This document shows, one piece after another, positions 35,238 to 43,831 of a DNA stretch of 64,000 bases (position 1 is the stretch's first letter; every line of letters starts with the position of its first letter). Location: the NCBI RefSeq assembly GCF_003259835.1, contig NZ_QLMI01000003.1, positions 337,965 through 401,964 on the forward strand, given 5' to 3'. The notes under the pieces are model-generated. The model had not been told where the DNA came from. It saw nothing but the letters and a program-made list of their open reading frames with translations, and did not search any database. Source of the stretch: Flavobacterium aquaticum (GTDB taxonomy: Bacteria; Bacteroidota; Bacteroidia; Flavobacteriales; Flavobacteriaceae). A program made the translations under genes and the position numbers.

Positions 35238-38200
35238 ATGAAAAAAATTTACTACTTATTATTACTACTTTCTCTAAATGTTTTTTCACAAGTTGTTGAA
35301 ATAGATATTAATGGGAATTTTAAAATTAACGGAACAAGTTCTGTTTGGTGGAGTTATAGATATAGACCATTAGGAAGTGGTACTTATATTAATGGAGGAA
35401 CAGTTTATAGTAGTTCAACAACTATTAAGCTAAATCCTTTCATAACTTATGAATTTAGTAGAAATTTTTATAATTCTTTTGGGCAACCAACGGTTTGGGA
35501 AGCCGATTTCGTTATAAATGGGAATTATCCTAGTATTTTACCTAAGAGTGTTGGATATTCTTATGACTTTGAAGGGAGTGATTTAGATGAAGGTTGGAGA
35601 GGATATAGGCTTCAAAATGTCACTTCTAACACTTATAGTAATGTCCAAGAAGTATTAGTTCCTGGTTATAGTGTTTCTGGAGAATCTTTATATATGGGAT
35701 GGGTTAGTAATTATGGAGTTATGTTAGTTTCTCCAAAAATATCCGACTTATCAACAGATAAAAAGTTTTCTTTTTATATAGATAGTTATCAAGGAAATTA
35801 TAATATACAAATTGGTACTATAAGCAATCCGTACGATCCTTCAACTTTTCATCCATTAAGCAATGTTAGTTTGAATGGGGGTGCTGGTTTTCAAAAAGTA
35901 GATGTTTTTATGAATAATTATCAATCGGGAGATTCTTATATTGCAATTAAGAGTCAAGGCACTTTTGGAGATATTTATATTGATGATTTTACTTATGAGC
36001 AATCTGTAAATTGTTTTGACAATACTAACTTGAACATTTCAAATATTACTCAGTCTACAGCTTTAATAAATTTTGATGCAGATATCAATCAAACTTCATG
36101 GGAAGTTTATAAGAAAGATGTAACGCATAATATTGTAGAGACATTTTTAGTTAACCAAACCCCATTTTTATTAGAAAATTTAACTGGAGAAACAACATAC
36201 GAGATTAAAATTAGAGCTAATTGTGCCGTTGGTTTATATTCAAATTGGACACCGTTAGTTAGTTTTGCTACACCTTGTGAAAATATTAATTCAGGATATT
36301 CGACGAGTTTTTTAGAATCAAGTTATATAGATCCATGCTGGACCACCTCAACACTCTACAGTAATATTTATCAAGCGCCAATAGGGGGTAATACAAGTAT
36401 TATTCCTAGGACAGGAACAAAGTATATACAAATGTATAATAGTTCCACTTCAACATCACAAAAATCATTTTTAATTACACCTTACATTAATGATTTGGAC
36501 AATAATAAAAGAATAAAATTTTATCTAGTTTCAAGAGGTGATTCTGATTATAATTTAAATCCACTAGTAATAGGTACTTTATCAAATCCAAATGACACAA
36601 GTACGTTTGTGCCTTTTTCTACGATTTCACCGCTTGAAATGAATGAAATTAATGGTTTTGAGGTTAATGATTATTGGAAAGAGCATATTGTGTATTTAGA
36701 TAGTTATAATACGAACTTGAATCATAATTATATTGCAATTAAGCAAGGAAATATTGGTAGTACATTTCATATTGACGATTTTACTTATGAGGATATTCCA
36801 TCATGTAAGGAACCATTTAATTTAAAATGTATTAAAACAGATTATAATTATGCTGAAATAGTATGGGATAATGTATCTTCTCAATCAAACACATTTTCAG
36901 AAATAGAGTATGGTCCAACTGGTTTTGTTCCAGGAACCGGGACAATTGTAGTTGTTAATTCAAATACTTTTATTTTGACTAATTTAAATTCTAATCAAGA
37001 ATATGATTTTTATGTAAGAAATAGCTGTAGTTCAGGTTACAGTGACTGGTCGGATAGAGGAACATTCAAAACTAGATGTGAAGGGGTTTATGCAGGTTAT
37101 GTTGATGGTTTTGAAACAGGAAGTTTCGATACAAATACTTGTTGGAGAAGATTAACAGCACAAATAAGGAGGTCTTTTTATTCGCCAAATTCTCAAATTA
37201 ATTATGATTCTCAAAGAAGACATACGGGAAATAAATCAATTAATTTGTATCACATTAATGCAGGAATTCAAAATAATCAAATAGAACGAAAGATTCTCGT
37301 TACGCCAAGACTAATTGATTTCGATAACGAAAAGAAAATTTCTTTTTGGTCTTACTTAAATTTGGTTGGAGCAACAATTGAGATAGGAACTTTGTCTAAT
37401 CCTGATGATTTTACAACCTTTACTTTATACAAAAGGTTATCTGGTTTAGCGATTAATCAATGGATTCAAAATTTTGTAGATTTTTCTACATATTATGGTA
37501 CTGATAAATATGTAGGCATTAGAATTGCGGATGCTAACAATAATAATACATTAGTTTTTATTGATGACTTTGAGTATTTACAAAATGATTGCACAAGACC
37601 AAGTAATTTAATGGCAAGCCAAATTAGTTTAGACGGTATAGAATTGAGTTGGCAAACAAATAGAAGTGCTTCAATAGACTGTCAAATTGAATATGGAGAA
37701 ATCGGTTTTACTCCAGGAACAGGGACTATAATTAATACAACTTCGATTCCTACGATTATTTCAGGGTTAAATCCAAACACCAAATATCAATTCAGAGTCA
37801 GAAATAATTGTTCGTCAAGTACAATTAATTGGAGCGATTTTTACGATTTTAAATCTTCATGTTATGTTACATCACCTTATTATGAAAACTTTGATGCCTA
37901 TATAACAGGGAGTAATGTAAACTTGCAACCGGATATCTGTTGGACAACAAATGAAAATTGGCAGAGTTCAATTTACATGCATATATCCAATTCACAAATA
38001 CCAAATTTTACAAGTTCTCCAAATTCTTTAAAAATTTCAAATAGTGGTGAAATTGAAAATGCATATTTGATTTCACCATACATAGGTGATTTTAACAACA
38101 ATAAGAAGCTTAAATTTTGGGTTTTAGGACAGGAAAGAGATGCAGTTGAGACAATTTCGGTTGGTACAATAAAAAATCCATTAGATTTAAATACGTATGA

Positions 38201-39932
38201 AGAATATCAGACAATTGATTTAGACGATATTCCTTTATATGGTAAGGAAATTTATGTTGACTTTGAAAACTATTTAGGATCTAATAAAATGTTTGTTATT
38301 AAATTACCAAAAGAAATTTTACATCCTCCTGGTATTGTTGGTAATATGGTTGAAATTGATAATGTTATTTTTGAAGATAAAAATGGGTGTAAAGAACCAA
38401 TAAATATTCATTTTACTCAAATAACTAATAATTCAGCTTTAGTTGAATGGGATAATACAAATGGTTCTTTAATTGAAGTTGAATATGGACTCCAAGGATT
38501 TATACAAGGTACAGGAGTTCATTTGAGTACTAATTTAAATGAACTAAATATAAATGGACTTTTAGAGGCAAGTAATTATGATTTTTATTTCAAAACAGTA
38601 TGTAATGTTAATAATTCAGTTACTATCGGTCCTATTAAACTAACAACAAGTTGTTCTTCTAATCAATTACCTTGGATTGAAGATTTTCGAAATTTGTCAC
38701 AATATGGGACAAATATTTTGCCTGAATGTTTTAAATATTTAATTGGTAATTTCAATTTGAAAAATAGCCCACAAACTTTATTTTCGAATTCATTCTACAA
38801 TCCTGATCATATTATAAATGGTTATGATGATAGTACCTATTTACATTTTTTTAATAATTATTCAACAAGAATTCATTCTCCAGTCTTTAATCTTATTTCA
38901 GGGGTTACATATAAGTTTAGTTTGCAAGCAAGAAAATCTTATCAATATAGCCCAATGCAGATTTTGATGTCAGTGGGAAGAGGGCATGAGAGTCATTATA
39001 TGGAAACAGATTTAGGTATTAATGGAGTTTTGTCCGAGTATAATTACAATCAGTTAGATTATTATTATACCCCAATTATTTCTGGTACATATAGTTTTTT
39101 AATTAATCCAATATACAGTGGTTCTGTTAATTTGATTGCGGATAATTTTGAATTAAAAGAAGGTTATGAAACTATTATTGATAATTCGGGAGTTTTTGAT
39201 TTTCAAAATGGTATAGACAACAGACTTATATTGGAAAGTACTCAAACTAATGTTGTAAATATTGTTCCAGAAATTAATAATACTTCAAATAAAGTTTTAA
39301 GAATGTCTGGTTCTAACAATAATTCTTTATTTAAAATTTCTCAAGGAGATATTTGGTTAGATAATCAGAGATTTATTTCTAAAGTCGATTTTAAAATTAG
39401 TAGTCAAAATTTTTCACAATTATATTTAAGTTTCAGATTAAAGCAAACTTATAAAGATTCATCTGATAAATCAAGATTTAGAGTTGTTGTAAATGGAGTT
39501 GTATTAAATAATGAAATTATACCTTTGACTAGTAATTCAGATAATTTTGAAACATATCAATATGATTTAACTCCTTTTTTAGGTCAAGACATTAGAGTTT
39601 CATTGCAGCATATTGGTGAAAGTAATGCTGGTAATGGTGATAATGCATATTTAGATGATTTAACGTTATCTTCAGCTTTAAATTCTGAAGAGTTTACAAA
39701 TGAGAATTTGAGTGTCTATCCAAATCCAACAAACAATGTTTTAAATATTTTAGGCAATAATATTTATGAGGTTTCTATTTATAATTTAAGAGGTCAAGTT
39801 TTAATGAAAATGAAAGAAATTGAAGGAAATAATATTAAGTTAAATTTGTCGAATTTTGAAAATGGTATTTATTTGGCAAAAATATTATTTAATAATAATG
39901 TCCAAAAAACAATTAAAGTCATTAAGAAATAA
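35238..39932 (+). CDS. Large T9SS type A surface protein with alternating adhesin and Fn3 modules
   Basis: 1564 residues. Signal peptide about 1-17 (ending VFSQ). The body alternates choice-of-anchor J/cleaved-adhesin-like domains (lines such as LITPYINDLDNNKRIKFY, GTLSNPNDTSTF, and IDDFTYE at their ends) with fibronectin type III-like domains (IEYGPTGFVPGTGTI, NLNSNQEYDFYVRNSCSS, then Cys). Roughly five J-type and four Fn3 units precede a distinct beta domain (about 1310-1475) and a C-terminal T9SS domain (LSVYPNPTNNVLNILG, ending TIKVIKK). Probably a surface adhesin. It is wedged between a redox gene and mtgA with only six bases on each side, and its codons are more AT-rich than either neighbour. 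Confidence 0.9.
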   Translation: MKKIYYLLLLLSLNVFSQVVEIDINGNFKINGTSSVWWSYRYRPLGSGTYINGGTVYSSSTTIKLNPFITYEFSRNFYNSFGQPTVWEADFVINGNYPSILPKSVGYSYDFEGSDLDEGWRGYRLQNVTSNTYSNVQEVLVPGYSVSGESLYMGWVSNYGVMLVSPKISDLSTDKKFSFYIDSYQGNYNIQIGTISNPYDPSTFHPLSNVSLNGGAGFQKVDVFMNNYQSGDSYIAIKSQGTFGDIYIDDFTYEQSVNCFDNTNLNISNITQSTALINFDADINQTSWEVYKKDVTHNIVETFLVNQTPFLLENLTGETTYEIKIRANCAVGLYSNWTPLVSFATPCENINSGYSTSFLESSYIDPCWTTSTLYSNIYQAPIGGNTSIIPRTGTKYIQMYNSSTSTSQKSFLITPYINDLDNNKRIKFYLVSRGDSDYNLNPLVIGTLSNPNDTSTFVPFSTISPLEMNEINGFEVNDYWKEHIVYLDSYNTNLNHNYIAIKQGNIGSTFHIDDFTYEDIPSCKEPFNLKCIKTDYNYAEIVWDNVSSQSNTFSEIEYGPTGFVPGTGTIVVVNSNTFILTNLNSNQEYDFYVRNSCSSGYSDWSDRGTFKTRCEGVYAGYVDGFETGSFDTNTCWRRLTAQIRRSFYSPNSQINYDSQRRHTGNKSINLYHINAGIQNNQIERKILVTPRLIDFDNEKKISFWSYLNLVGATIEIGTLSNPDDFTTFTLYKRLSGLAINQWIQNFVDFSTYYGTDKYVGIRIADANNNNTLVFIDDFEYLQNDCTRPSNLMASQISLDGIELSWQTNRSASIDCQIEYGEIGFTPGTGTIINTTSIPTIISGLNPNTKYQFRVRNNCSSSTINWSDFYDFKSSCYVTSPYYENFDAYITGSNVNLQPDICWTTNENWQSSIYMHISNSQIPNFTSSPNSLKISNSGEIENAYLISPYIGDFNNNKKLKFWVLGQERDAVETISVGTIKNPLDLNTYEEYQTIDLDDIPLYGKEIYVDFENYLGSNKMFVIKLPKEILHPPGIVGNMVEIDNVIFEDKNGCKEPINIHFTQITNNSALVEWDNTNGSLIEVEYGLQGFIQGTGVHLSTNLNELNINGLLEASNYDFYFKTVCNVNNSVTIGPIKLTTSCSSNQLPWIEDFRNLSQYGTNILPECFKYLIGNFNLKNSPQTLFSNSFYNPDHIINGYDDSTYLHFFNNYSTRIHSPVFNLISGVTYKFSLQARKSYQYSPMQILMSVGRGHESHYMETDLGINGVLSEYNYNQLDYYYTPIISGTYSFLINPIYSGSVNLIADNFELKEGYETIIDNSGVFDFQNGIDNRLILESTQTNVVNIVPEINNTSNKVLRMSGSNNNSLFKISQGDIWLDNQRFISKVDFKISSQNFSQLYLSFRLKQTYKDSSDKSRFRVVVNGVVLNNEIIPLTSNSDNFETYQYDLTPFLGQDIRVSLQHIGESNAGNGDNAYLDDLTLSSALNSEEFTNENLSVYPNPTNNVLNILGNNIYEVSIYNLRGQVLMKMKEIEGNNIKLNLSNFENGIYLAKILFNNNVQKTIKVIKK

Positions 39933-39938
39933 TTTAAA

Positions 39939-40676
39939 ATGGCAAAAAAAACTACTCCAAAAAGTAAATCACCAAAATCTCCCGCAAAGAAAAGAACCAC
40001 TGGTCAAAAGATTTTACGTTTCTTTTGGTTGCTTTTTTTATGGTTTAATATCATCAGTTTTTCGGTTGTTTTGTTGTTCAAGTTTGTTCCCGTTCCATTT
40101 ACGCCTTTAATGGGAATAAGAGCTTTAGAGCATAATAGTGCCGGAAAAGATATGGTTTGTAGTCATGAATGGGTGCCAATTGACGAAATTTCATTAAACC
40201 TTCAAAAAGCGGTTATTGCTAGTGAAGATGGTCGCTTTTTAGAACATTGGGGTTTCGATTTTGAAGCCATGCAAAAAGCTTTCAAGAGTAATTCAAAAGG
40301 TAAAAGGCTAAAAGGCGGAAGTACTATTTCGCAACAAACCGCAAAAAATGTTTTCTTATGGCAGGGAAGAAGCTATGTTCGTAAAGGTTTAGAAGCATAT
40401 TATACGGTTTTAATTGAACTAATTTGGGGTAAAAAACGTATTATGGAGGTTTATCTTAATAGTATCGAAATGGGAGATGGCGTATATGGAGCAGAAGCCG
40501 CAGCAAAACATTGGTACAGAAAAGACGCGTCGAGTTTAACACGTTATGAAGCTGCCGGAATAGCCGCAATTTTACCAAATCCAAGAGAATACAAAGCATC
40601 CAATTCTTCCTCTTATATCAACAGAAGAAAAGCCAAAATCAGCAGAGAAATTGGTTACGTGAAATTGGATTATTAA
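39939..40676 (+). CDS. mtgA: Monofunctional biosynthetic peptidoglycan transglycosylase
   Basis: 245 residues, GT51 family. One TM near 25-50 anchors it to the inner membrane, preceded by a Lys/Pro-rich tail. Active-site blocks: IASEDGRFLEHWGFDFEAM (catalytic Glu in the ED pair), GGSTISQQTAKNVFLW, RKGLEAYYTVLIELIWGKKRIMEVYLNSIEMGDGVYGAEAAA, and AAGIAAILPNPREY. It polymerises lipid II into glycan strands. Confidence 0.95.
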   Translation: MAKKTTPKSKSPKSPAKKRTTGQKILRFFWLLFLWFNIISFSVVLLFKFVPVPFTPLMGIRALEHNSAGKDMVCSHEWVPIDEISLNLQKAVIASEDGRFLEHWGFDFEAMQKAFKSNSKGKRLKGGSTISQQTAKNVFLWQGRSYVRKGLEAYYTVLIELIWGKKRIMEVYLNSIEMGDGVYGAEAAAKHWYRKDASSLTRYEAAGIAAILPNPREYKASNSSSYINRRKAKISREIGYVKLDY

Positions 40677-40686
40677 AAACACAAAT

Positions 40687-41511
40687 TTGAAAAAAACAAT
40701 ATTAATAACAGGCGCTTCAAGCGGAATTGGTAAAGAAACAACGTTGTATTTTGCAAAAAATAATTGGAACGTTATCGCTACGATGATTTCAATTGAGTTG
40801 GCCGAAGATTTAGCAACAACTCCAAATGTATTTTGCTACGAGCTTGATGTAACATCATCGGATAGTATTACAAAAGCAAAAGATAAAATTTTAAACAATC
40901 ACAAAACCATTGATGTTGTTCTAAACAATGCGGGTTTGGGTTACAGAAGTTTTGTAGAGTTGTCTGAAGATAATAAAATTGATAACATTGTTAATGTTAA
41001 TTGGTTGGGCGCTGTTAAAGTTTGTAGGGCTTTCATACCCGTTTTTAGAGAACAAGATTTCGGGCAATTCATTACTATTTCTTCGATTGCAGGTTTGGTT
41101 AATTTACCGTTAGGGAGTTTTTATCATTCCACAAAACAAGCAGTAGAAAGTTTTTCGGAATGCATGGCGTATGAACTTCTTGATTTTAATATTAGCGTTA
41201 GTACAGTTCAATTTGGTAATGCACCTACTTCTTTTCAGGCTAACGTAACAAAATGTACTGCTACTGAAATTGATTCTTACAATAAATTGATGGATAAAGT
41301 GACTGCGATTTTACATAAAAAAACTAAGAAAAACACCAATCTAACACCAATAATCACTAAAACTTTATTGCATATAGCAGAAAATCCAAAGAAAAATTTC
41401 AAGCGATACACCATTGGCTTTGACGCTAATTTTATGAGTTTTATTAGACGTTTATTAGGATATAAATTATTTAATTCGTTAATTCGAAAATCGGTTTTAG
41501 GCCATTTTTAA
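40687..41511 (+). CDS. Short-chain dehydrogenase/reductase
   Basis: 274 residues. Cofactor motif TGASSGIGKE (8-17), NNAGLGY, catalytic Ser in ISSIAGL, and Tyr-x-x-x-Lys as YHSTKQAVESFSE. Classical SDR; the acidic-to-neutral loop after beta2 does not decide NAD or NADP. The substrate is unknown. The start codon is TTG at 40687: the next ATG would delete the cofactor motif. Ten bases after mtgA. Confidence 0.9.
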   Translation: MKKTILITGASSGIGKETTLYFAKNNWNVIATMISIELAEDLATTPNVFCYELDVTSSDSITKAKDKILNNHKTIDVVLNNAGLGYRSFVELSEDNKIDNIVNVNWLGAVKVCRAFIPVFREQDFGQFITISSIAGLVNLPLGSFYHSTKQAVESFSECMAYELLDFNISVSTVQFGNAPTSFQANVTKCTATEIDSYNKLMDKVTAILHKKTKKNTNLTPIITKTLLHIAENPKKNFKRYTIGFDANFMSFIRRLLGYKLFNSLIRKSVLGHF

Positions 41512-41553
41512 TTTTATATCATCTAGTAATCAATAATTTAAAAACGTAATACT

Positions 41554-41874
41554 ATGAAATTAGTCATTTTAGCTTTAAGCTTTGTAATGTTAACCGCTTT
41601 TGGAACAGTAGAAAAAGTAAGTTTAAACAAAACGTCAAATTCTGAAATTGTAATTGGCGAAAGTTTTTCCCTTATAAACGATTCAAAAGACAAAATTTCG
41701 ATTCACACCGGAACTGGCTTTGTGTCTTTGAATAAAGGTTCGAAAACAAGTATTGGATGTAATGTTGGTAAAGAAGTACGCTGGGCAAATGAAGGTAAAA
41801 AAGGGGATGTGATTTTTAAAATTACTGCTGATATGTGCGGAAAAACCTTAAAATTATCTGAATTGATGAAATAA
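41554..41874 (+). CDS. Small exported protein, unknown function
   Basis: 106 residues. Signal-type N-terminus (MKLVILALSFVMLTAFG), then a beta-rich body with IHTGTGFVSLNKGSKTSIGCNVGKEVRWA and two Cys (GCNVG, DMCGK) that could form a disulfide in the periplasm. I do not recognise the family. It is 42 bases after the SDR and may be read from the same transcript. Confidence 0.7.
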   Translation: MKLVILALSFVMLTAFGTVEKVSLNKTSNSEIVIGESFSLINDSKDKISIHTGTGFVSLNKGSKTSIGCNVGKEVRWANEGKKGDVIFKITADMCGKTLKLSELMK

Positions 41875-41981
41875 CATATTTCTAATTATAATTTAAATCC
41901 GAAAGCAATATTGTTTTCTGATTTTTGTTTTTACAGTAACATTTTATTTATCTGTTCGACTAATTAAGAAAACTAAAAATT

Positions 41982-42785
41982 ATGAGAGCACACGAAATAG
42001 ACTACCATATTTATGGTGAAGAAATGCAATATGTGGAAATCGAATTAGATCCACAAGAAGTAGTTGTTGCTGAAGCTGGAAGTTTTATGATGATGGAAAA
42101 CGGCATCAAAATGGAAACTATTTTTGGAGATGGAAGTCAAGAACAACAACAAGGTGTTTTCGGGAAACTGTTATCAGCAGGGAAACGCGTTTTAACAGGA
42201 GAAAGTTTATTTATGACAGCTTACCAAAACCAAGATATGGGAAAACGTAAAGTTTCATTCGCTTCTCCTTATCCTGGAAAAATTGTGCCTATTGATTTGC
42301 AACAATTTGGAGGAAAGTTTATTTGTCAAAAAGATTCGTTTTTATGCGCTGCAAAAGGAGTTTCTGTTGGGATTGAATTTTCTAAAAAATTAGGAACAGG
42401 ACTGTTTGGAGGTGAAGGTTTCATCATGCAAAAAATAGAAGGAGATGGAATGGCATTTGTCCATTCTGGTGGAACTTTAGCTAGAAAGGAATTAAAATCT
42501 GGCGAATTACTTCGAGTGGATACAGGATGTTTAGTTGGGTTTACTAAAGATGTAGATTACGATATTGAATTTGTAGGAGGAATTAAAAACACTATTTTTG
42601 GAGGTGAAGGAATTTTCTTTGCAACACTTCGCGGACCTGGAATTGTTTACATTCAATCATTACCATTTACACGTTTAGCCGATAGAATTATTGCATCGGC
42701 ACCAAAAGCAGGAGGAAGCGGAAGAGAAGAAGGAAGCTTACTTGGAGGTTTAGGAAGAATGCTTGACGGCGATAACCGATTTTAA
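41982..42785 (+). CDS. TIGR00266 / AIM24 family protein
   Basis: 267 residues, no signal peptide or TM. Matches the AIM24 family form: [31 protein letters not shown], glycine-rich strands ([29 protein letters not shown]) and ...[19 protein letters not shown] near the C-terminus. The fold is a tryptophan RNA-binding attenuator-like beta sandwich; the biological role in bacteria is not established. Confidence 0.92.
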   Translation: MRAHEIDYHIYGEEMQYVEIELDPQEVVVAEAGSFMMMENGIKMETIFGDGSQEQQQGVFGKLLSAGKRVLTGESLFMTAYQNQDMGKRKVSFASPYPGKIVPIDLQQFGGKFICQKDSFLCAAKGVSVGIEFSKKLGTGLFGGEGFIMQKIEGDGMAFVHSGGTLARKELKSGELLRVDTGCLVGFTKDVDYDIEFVGGIKNTIFGGEGIFFATLRGPGIVYIQSLPFTRLADRIIASAPKAGGSGREEGSLLGGLGRMLDGDNRF

Positions 42786-42816
42786 TTTAACATATTTTTA
42801 TGTATTGATTTTCAGT

Positions 42817-42854
42817 AGTTTAGATTAAAATTTATAATTTTATTAATCTAAACT
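42817..42854 (+). promoter_or_regulatory. 12-base inverted repeat upstream of the DUF4199-like gene
   Basis: AGTTTAGATTAA (42817-42828) and TTAATCTAAACT (42843-42854) are perfect 12-base arms around a 14-base AT-only loop, nine bases before the next ATG. There is no following T run. It could be an operator or an mRNA hairpin over the leader. Confidence 0.45.
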
Positions 42855-42863
42855 CTGGAAATC

Positions 42864-43307
42864 ATGAAAAATAAAACAGTGTTACAAAATGGATTTCTAA
42901 TTTTTTTAGGAATCGGATTGTTTTTCCTTTTAATGGATTTATTAGGATTGGCAAGTAAAAATTACCTTCGCTTTTTAAATGCTTTTATAGTTTTATATGG
43001 TATTCATAAAACAATAAAGCATAATTACCTAAAAGGGAAGATGGACTACTTTGAAAATTTATTTTCTGGTTTTATTACTGGAGTGTTTGGTGTTTTTTTA
43101 GGGATAATTGGGCTTATATTTTTTATTTATCTAAAAGGAGGAGAAAGCTATTTAACAACATTATCAGACACTTTCTTTTTTGTTGGAAAAATAAATATCA
43201 TTCAATATTGTGGTGTTTTATTTTTTGAAGGCGTTGCTTCTAGTTTAATTGGTGCTTTTGTATTGATGCAATTTTACGGAGATGTCGCAATTAGTCACAA
43301 GTACTAA
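42864..43307 (+). CDS. DUF4199-like four-helix membrane protein
   Basis: 147 residues with four predicted TM segments (about 10-30, 33-50, 70-92, 112-138) and the loop KGKMDYFENLFSGFITGV. This fits DUF4199-type proteins, small Bacteroidetes membrane proteins of unknown role. The stop overlaps the stop of the convergent lipoprotein by four bases. Confidence 0.7.
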   Translation: MKNKTVLQNGFLIFLGIGLFFLLMDLLGLASKNYLRFLNAFIVLYGIHKTIKHNYLKGKMDYFENLFSGFITGVFGVFLGIIGLIFFIYLKGGESYLTTLSDTFFFVGKINIIQYCGVLFFEGVASSLIGAFVLMQFYGDVAISHKY

Positions 43308-43753
43308 ATAGGTCTAAGCGTATTGCTATACGTAATGATAAATTGAAATTTTCCCTTAGTAACTTTTTTCATCAAGTAAACATATTTGTGTTTGCTCGAC
43401 TTTTTAGTGGGAATTAAGATTTCTTTTTTAGAGCTTACATCTTTAATTACCAAATCTTGTTGGTTGTTAAAACTTAAATAAGAAGCAATTCTATTGTTTA
43501 AATTAGTTATGGGATATTCAGAGTAGATCGTTTTTCCATTTTGTGAAATGATGATTTTTTCTCCTTTGTACACTTGAGTCAGGAATAAAATACTTTTGTT
43601 ACTGCTTTTAGCATTTGCTTCTTTCTGAATATTCTCGATTTCTGTTTTGGAAGCACTTCTAAAGTCATCACGATACACACTTTTTACTGTCGAATTACAA
43701 CTTTGTAATCCAATGGAAATGATTAAAACGAATATAAAAACTAGAATTCTCAT
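43304..43753 (-). CDS. Hypothetical lipoprotein
   Basis: 149 residues. Lipobox GLQSC with Cys19, then NSTVKSVYRDDFRSAS. The body is basic and Ser-rich (ILIPTKKSSKHKYVYLMKKVTKG). No known domain recognised. Single gene, convergent with the DUF4199-like gene and without a terminator between them. Confidence 0.7.
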   Translation of the reverse strand: MRILVFIFVLIISIGLQSCNSTVKSVYRDDFRSASKTEIENIQKEANAKSSNKSILFLTQVYKGEKIIISQNGKTIYSEYPITNLNNRIASYLSFNNQQDLVIKDVSSKKEILIPTKKSSKHKYVYLMKKVTKGKFQFIITYSNTLRPI

Positions 43754-43786
43754 AAATAGAAAACCCGTTTTTTTAAGTTTTATTGC

Positions 43787-43815
43787 ATAAAAAAAGAGCC
43801 CGAAGGCTCTTTTAT
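43787..43815 (-). terminator. Terminator of the S9A oligopeptidase gene
   Basis: On the minus strand AAAAGAGCC, loop TTCG, GGCTCTTTT plus T run: a stable UUCG tetraloop hairpin 17 bases after the stop. Confidence 0.88.
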
Positions 43816-43831
43816 CAGTTTTTTAACTTTT

